The notes below the pieces were generated by a model, which made no database searches, was not told where the DNA came from, and saw only the letters and a list, made by a program, of their open reading frames with translations. From Geodermatophilus sp. TF02-6 (lineage in GTDB: Bacteria > Actinomycetota > Actinomycetes > Mycobacteriales > Geodermatophilaceae), in NCBI RefSeq assembly GCF_003319115.1, contig NZ_QOHF01000001.1, forward strand, positions 186,001 to 250,000: a stretch of DNA of 64,000 nucleotides, given 5' to 3'. Below are positions 60,423 through 64,000 of this stretch, piece after piece; the first letter of the stretch is position 1; every line of letters begins with the position of its first letter. A program made the translations under genes and the position numbers.

Positions 60423-61280
60423 TCAGACCGGGACGCGCCCGGTCAGCAGGCGCAGCTCCTCCAGCATCGCCTCGGGCTGCTCCAGCGGCAGGAAGTGCGA
60501 CGCCGCGAACTCGCGGTACCGGGCGCCGGGGACCGCGCGGGCGGTGCTGCGCACGTCGGCGACGTCGACGAGCACGTCGTAGCGGCCGGCCAGGAAGGTC
60601 ACCGGGCAACGCAGCGGCGACAGGTCGAGCGGAGCGTGGCCGGCGACCGCCACCGCCAGGTGCCGGAACCACCGCCAGTCGTGACCGGCGAACTCGCGCA
60701 CCACCGTGGCCAGGCTCCGCAGCCGCGCGGTCTCCTCGGTCGACCGGGAGGCGGTCGCGAGCGACAGCAGGGGCTGCCACGGCTGCGCGCTGTCGAGCAG
60801 CAGCGGCAGCAGCGGCCCGACGAGCGGCAGCAGCCGGCTGCCGTGCCGCCCCGCCACGGCGCGCAGCCGGCGCGGCACGCCCATCGGCGCGAACAGCGAC
60901 GAGAAGCTGCCGCCCGGCACCCCGGCGACGGCGAGCACGCCGCGCACCCGCGCCGGGTCCTCCAGGGCCAGCTCGAACGCCACGTTCACCCCCAGCGACC
61001 AGCCGACGACGACCGCCGAGTCCAGGCCGAAGGCGTCGAGGACCGCCCGGGCGTCGGCCACGTGGTCCTCGACCTGGACCCGGCCGGGGTCCCGGGGGCG
61101 CTCGGAGGCGCCGAGCCCACGGTGGTCCCAGGTGACGACGTGCACGGCGCCGGTGCGGGCGACGACGGCCGGCCAGGCGGCGGGGGAGGCCCCCAACCCG
61201 TTGCACAGCAGCACGGGGGTCCCGCTGCCGCCGTTGGACCAGGCGCTGACCAGCGTCCCGTCCGGGCTGCGCACCGGCAC
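60423..61280 (-). CDS. alpha/beta-fold hydrolase
   Basis: About 285 residues. The oxyanion strand is 'VLLCNGLGASPAAWPAVVAR', then 'VVTWDHRGLGASERP', the nucleophile elbow 'AVVVGWSLGVNVAFELAL' (GWSLG), the acid region 'VTFLAGRYDVLVDVADVRS' and the catalytic His in 'EFAASHFLPLEQPEAML'. Hydrolase or esterase of unknown substrate. Start uncertain: two close GTGs precede 'VRSPDGTLVSAWSNG' and another lies 21 codons upstream; none has a convincing ribosome site. Confidence 0.82.
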   Translation of the reverse strand: MPVRSPDGTLVSAWSNGGSGTPVLLCNGLGASPAAWPAVVARTGAVHVVTWDHRGLGASERPRDPGRVQVEDHVADARAVLDAFGLDSAVVVGWSLGVNVAFELALEDPARVRGVLAVAGVPGGSFSSLFAPMGVPRRLRAVAGRHGSRLLPLVGPLLPLLLDSAQPWQPLLSLATASRSTEETARLRSLATVVREFAGHDWRWFRHLAVAVAGHAPLDLSPLRCPVTFLAGRYDVLVDVADVRSTARAVPGARYREFAASHFLPLEQPEAMLEELRLLTGRVPV

Positions 61281-61543
61281 CGGACGCCCGAGGTGAGGAC
61301 GACGGGGAATGGAACCGCTCCCCTCCCGCGCTGCGGGACCCACGGCGGTGCCCCGGTTCCCCTCGACGCTAGGCCGACGGCGGCGCGCGCCGCAGGGACC
61401 GCGGCCGGGTGTGGCGGAGTCCACAGCCGGGCGGCGGCGGACGCGGCGCTCCGGGTCGCTGCGCCGCGGCGTGCCGCGAGCGCCTCGTCGAGGAAGGCGG
61501 TCACGTCCGCCAGCACCTCGTCGGAGGCTGCGACCATGGGCGC

Positions 61544-62233
61544 GTGTGCACGGTCGTCGCGTGCTGGTCCCGTGGACAGCCGGTCCGGATCCTGGCCCTG
61601 CGGGACGAGCTGACCAGCCGCGGGTTCGACGACCCCGGTCGCTGGTGGCCGGGGTCCCCGGACGTCGTCGGGGGGCGCGACCGCAGCGCCGGGGGCACGT
61701 GGTGCGCCTCCCGGGTGGGCACCGGCGCTACCGCGCTCGTGCTCAACCGGCCGCAGAAGCCGCTGGCCGACCCGGGTGCGCCGAGCCGGGGGGTCCTGCC
61801 GCTGCTCGGGGTCACGCACGGCGCGGACTGGCCCCGGTACACCGCTCTCGACGGGATGGCCAGCTTCACCCTGGTGCTGGCGACGCCGTCCCGGCTGACC
61901 ACCTGGGACTTCGACGGCGCCACCCTCGGGACGACCGAGCACCCGCCGGGGACGTCGATGGTGACCTCCGGCGGCCCCGAGGACGGCAAGGTGGCCCGCC
62001 ACCTGCGGGCCTTCGCGGACGCCGGCTACCCGCACGGGTGGCGCCGGCTGGTCGCGAGCGGTCCCCCGAGGGACGACCCGGCCGCCCTGGTGGTGCGCCA
62101 CGAGCACGACGGCCGGGTGTTCGCGACGGTGTTCGGCGAGCTCATCGAGGCCCGGCCGGGCCGGCTGCGCCTGGAGTACAGCCGGCAGCCGTGGACGGGA
62201 GCACCGTGGCGCACGCTCGCGGTCGGTCGGTGA
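61544..62233 (+). CDS. NRDE-family (TANGO2-like) protein
   Basis: 229 residues. The start 'VCTVVACWSRGQPVRILALR' followed by DEL gives the Cys2 and Asn/Arg-Asp-Glu motif of this family; 'WWPGSPDVVGGRDRSAGGTW' is its second conserved block and 'TALVLNRPQKP' the third. The GTG giving Met-Cys-Thr at the N-terminus was chosen because the cysteine at position 2 is the conserved candidate nucleophile. Role in bacteria unknown; human TANGO2 has been linked to haem and lipid handling. Confidence 0.8.
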   Translation: MCTVVACWSRGQPVRILALRDELTSRGFDDPGRWWPGSPDVVGGRDRSAGGTWCASRVGTGATALVLNRPQKPLADPGAPSRGVLPLLGVTHGADWPRYTALDGMASFTLVLATPSRLTTWDFDGATLGTTEHPPGTSMVTSGGPEDGKVARHLRAFADAGYPHGWRRLVASGPPRDDPAALVVRHEHDGRVFATVFGELIEARPGRLRLEYSRQPWTGAPWRTLAVGR

Positions 62234-62294
62234 GGGCCGCGGGCAGTACCGTGGCCCATCGGCGGACGGCGGGTGGGGCCATGCGGGTGGGATC

Positions 62295-63275
62295 GTGGAC
62301 GTTCGCGTCGTGACGCCGGACGGCGTCGAGCACCACGGACCCGACGACCTCCCGGACCTGCTCGCGCGGGACGACGGCGTGCTCTGGGTCGACGTCCCGC
62401 AGGGTGACCCCGACGCGGTGAAGGTGCTCGAGCGGGTCTTCGGCTTCCACGCCCGGGCGGTGCAGGACTGCCTGCAGCGCAACCCCGTCCCCAAGGTGCA
62501 CGTCTACCCCGGCAGCGTCTTCGTCGTCCTGCACGGCCCCGAGCTGGGGCAGCGCGGCCACGTGCACTACGTGGAGCTCGACCAGTTCGTCGGGCCCCGC
62601 TTCCTGGTCACCGTCCACGGCCCGGTCAACCCGGCCGTCGACCCGGCGGCCGCGCACCGGGAGACCGACGCGGTCGCCGCGCGCGTGGACAGCGGCCGCT
62701 TCCGACCGGCGTCGGGCGCCGAGCTGTCCACGGCCGTCGTCTCCGCGCTGGCCGTGCGGATGCGTGACCACCTCAGCCGGCAGACCACCGACGTCTGGCG
62801 CTACGAGCAGCAGGTGACCGCCGGCGAGCTCGGGGACCCGGAGCGCTTCCTCGACGGCATGTTCCGGGTGCGGCACGGCCTGCTGGCCGTGCGGACCATG
62901 GCCTCCCTGAACGGCGAGGTGTACGGCCGGATGCACGCGTTGGCCGCCTTCGGCCCGGACGGGCAGCCGCTGCTGGAGAACAGCGCCGACCAGTTCCACC
63001 GGCTGGCGACGATGGGGCAGACCCAGGAGGACTACCTGCGCGGGGTGATCGAGTTCTACCAGGCCCGCACCAACACCAAGATGACGATCGCGGCCGAGCG
63101 GCTGGCGGTCATCGCCGCCGTCACGCTGCCGATCACCGCGCTGTCCGGGGTGCTGGGGATGAACGTCATCGTCAGCTCCACGACCCACCTGGCCTTCCTC
63201 GCCGTGATCGTCGCGGTGATGGTGGCGATGTCGGCCCTGCTGCTGCTCTGGACGAGGCGCCAGGGCTGGTGGTGA
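62295..63275 (+). CDS. CorA-like divalent cation transporter
   Basis: 326 residues. A long cytoplasmic N-terminal part ('VLERVFGFHARAVQDCLQRN') leads to two C-terminal membrane helices. The pore motif is 'LSGVLGMNVIV' (GMN), and the end is basic ('LLLLWTRRQGWW'). It probably forms a pentameric Mg2+ or Ni2+/Co2+/Zn2+ channel. GTG start; a run of GGGTGGG upstream may be the ribosome site. An alternative upstream start is not supported by the family. Confidence 0.88.
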   Translation: MDVRVVTPDGVEHHGPDDLPDLLARDDGVLWVDVPQGDPDAVKVLERVFGFHARAVQDCLQRNPVPKVHVYPGSVFVVLHGPELGQRGHVHYVELDQFVGPRFLVTVHGPVNPAVDPAAAHRETDAVAARVDSGRFRPASGAELSTAVVSALAVRMRDHLSRQTTDVWRYEQQVTAGELGDPERFLDGMFRVRHGLLAVRTMASLNGEVYGRMHALAAFGPDGQPLLENSADQFHRLATMGQTQEDYLRGVIEFYQARTNTKMTIAAERLAVIAAVTLPITALSGVLGMNVIVSSTTHLAFLAVIVAVMVAMSALLLLWTRRQGWW

Positions 63276-63291
63276 GACCCCGGCCCGTCGG

Positions 63292-64000
63292 TCAGGGCGT
63301 GCGCCCGCCGGGTGCCCGCGGACCCGCGTCGGAGAGGAGGAACGCCCCGTAGCCGACCACCCGCCGGGGGTCGGCGCCGCTGTCGGCCGAGGTGGCCAGG
63401 CGCAGCAGCTCGACGTCCAGGTCCCGCTCGGCGGCGGAGTGCAGCAGCCCCCGCAGGGGGTGGTGGCCGCAGGCGTCGGCCGGACCGAGCGCGGCGGCGT
63501 CCCGGGCGAGGACCGCGTCGGCGGTGCGACGGTCCCGCTCCCGGGCCGCCCGGTCGCCCAGGAAGTGGCTGAGGTCGGTGGAGACGACGGCGACCGTGCC
63601 GCCGAGGGGCAGCAGCGCGTCCAGGAGAGCGGCCACCGCCGGTGGCGGCGTCCGGCCGACGAGGACGGGCAGCACCCGCACCGCGGGCCCCAGCGTCCGG
63701 ACCAGGAAGGGCAGCTGGGTCTCGAGGGAGTGCTCACCGACGTGCGGGGCGTCGTCGAGCGCGACGTGCGGGGACGCGGCCGCCGCCGTCCGGGCGTCGG
63801 CGTCGACCTCGACCGGGCCCAGCGGCGTGGCGAAGGCGTCCACGGTCGGCACGGCCATGCCGTCCAGGGGCACCAGGTGCGCCGGGCCCAGCACCACGAC
63901 GCGGCCGACCGCCTCGCGCCGGCAGGCCAGGCAGGCGTGGGCGGCGGCGGCCACCGCACCGGAGTACCGGTAGCCGGCGTGCGGCGCGACCACGGCGACC
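63292..64000 (-). CDS. MEMO1-family protein (AmmeMemoRadiSam system B), N-terminus outside window
   Basis: About 236 residues of the C-terminal part: 'VAPHAGYRYSGAVAAAAHAC' with the first His, 'VGEHSLETQLPFLVRTLGPA' with 'SLETQ', 'VSTDLSHFLGDRAARERD' and 'CGHHPLRGLL'. These are the His/Cys positions of MEMO1 and extradiol-dioxygenase-type folds. In many prokaryotes it is encoded with an AMMECR1 protein and a radical SAM enzyme; those would lie beyond the right edge. The stop is 17 bases from the CorA-like gene, convergent. Confidence 0.88.
   Translation of the reverse strand, partial: VAVVAPHAGYRYSGAVAAAAHACLACRREAVGRVVVLGPAHLVPLDGMAVPTVDAFATPLGPVEVDADARTAAAASPHVALDDAPHVGEHSLETQLPFLVRTLGPAVRVLPVLVGRTPPPAVAALLDALLPLGGTVAVVSTDLSHFLGDRAARERDRRTADAVLARDAAALGPADACGHHPLRGLLHSAAERDLDVELLRLATSADSGADPRRVVGYGAFLLSDAGPRAPGGRTP

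Overview
The window is a high-GC actinobacterial chromosome segment. Nearly every codon ends in G or C, GTG starts are common, GGAGG-type ribosome sites are frequent, and neighbouring genes often overlap by GTGA or ATGA. Gene content (actinobacterial Lon, mycofactocin-type dehydrogenases, DUF2252, DUF1707, a GntP/GntK pair) fits the Geodermatophilaceae (Blastococcus, Geodermatophilus, Modestobacter); this placement is inferred from style and content, not from a marker gene. No rRNA, tRNA, CRISPR array, insertion sequence or phage gene was seen.

Region 1 (about 0.4-28.7 kb) is a large catabolic island. It holds a LivKHMGF-type ABC importer with two attached enzyme genes; an acyl-CoA dehydrogenase / HpcH-CitE lyase / MaoC / SMP-30 operon; an NTF2-like / amidohydrolase / MFS operon facing a flavin enoate-reductase-like protein; an NDMA-dependent alcohol dehydrogenase / NTF2-like / aldehyde dehydrogenase operon facing an alpha/beta hydrolase and a Baeyer-Villiger monooxygenase; a four-gene operon with two mycofactocin-type SDRs, a luciferase-like oxidoreductase and an acyl-CoA dehydrogenase; and a thiolase / 3-hydroxyacyl-CoA dehydrogenase / enoyl-CoA hydratase operon with a convergent GntR regulator. 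Together these outline oxidation of a cyclic alcohol to a ketone, reduction of an enone, ring expansion to a lactone, hydrolysis, oxidation to an acid and beta-oxidation. A monocyclic terpenoid or other alicyclic alcohol is the most economical substrate guess. A CoA ligase and the mycofactocin biosynthesis genes are not in the window. Five copies of one 17-bp, partly palindromic operator sit in front of the main transcription units, so most of the island looks like one regulon. The regulator was not identified.

Region 2 (29.5-38.1 kb) holds pyruvate carboxylase and a hexitol (mannitol-type) PTS locus: a SorC-type regulator with an overlapping small-molecule kinase gene, divergent from EIICB, EIIA and a zinc-type polyol or polyol-phosphate dehydrogenase.

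Region 3 (38.3-56.1 kb) mixes housekeeping genes (lon, an orphan histidine kinase, small actinobacterial proteins) with a transmembrane flavin electron-transfer operon (ferric-reductase-like protein, FMN-binding protein, ApbE). It also has many damaged genes: a truncated flavodoxin, an apbE frameshifted by one extra 8-bp repeat unit, a HAD-like remnant, an SDR with an internal deletion, a cyclase remnant, a solute-binding protein with an in-frame amber codon, and a truncated hemerythrin. A DtxR/IdeR-like iron box precedes a degenerate ABC-ATPase gene.

Region 4 (56.1-64 kb) has a DedA protein, a gluconate permease and gluconokinase, DUF2252, a hydrolase, an NRDE protein, a CorA-like transporter and a partial MEMO1-family gene at the right edge. 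Throughout the window, 14-15 bp tandem duplications are unusually common, several of them at gene 3' ends.
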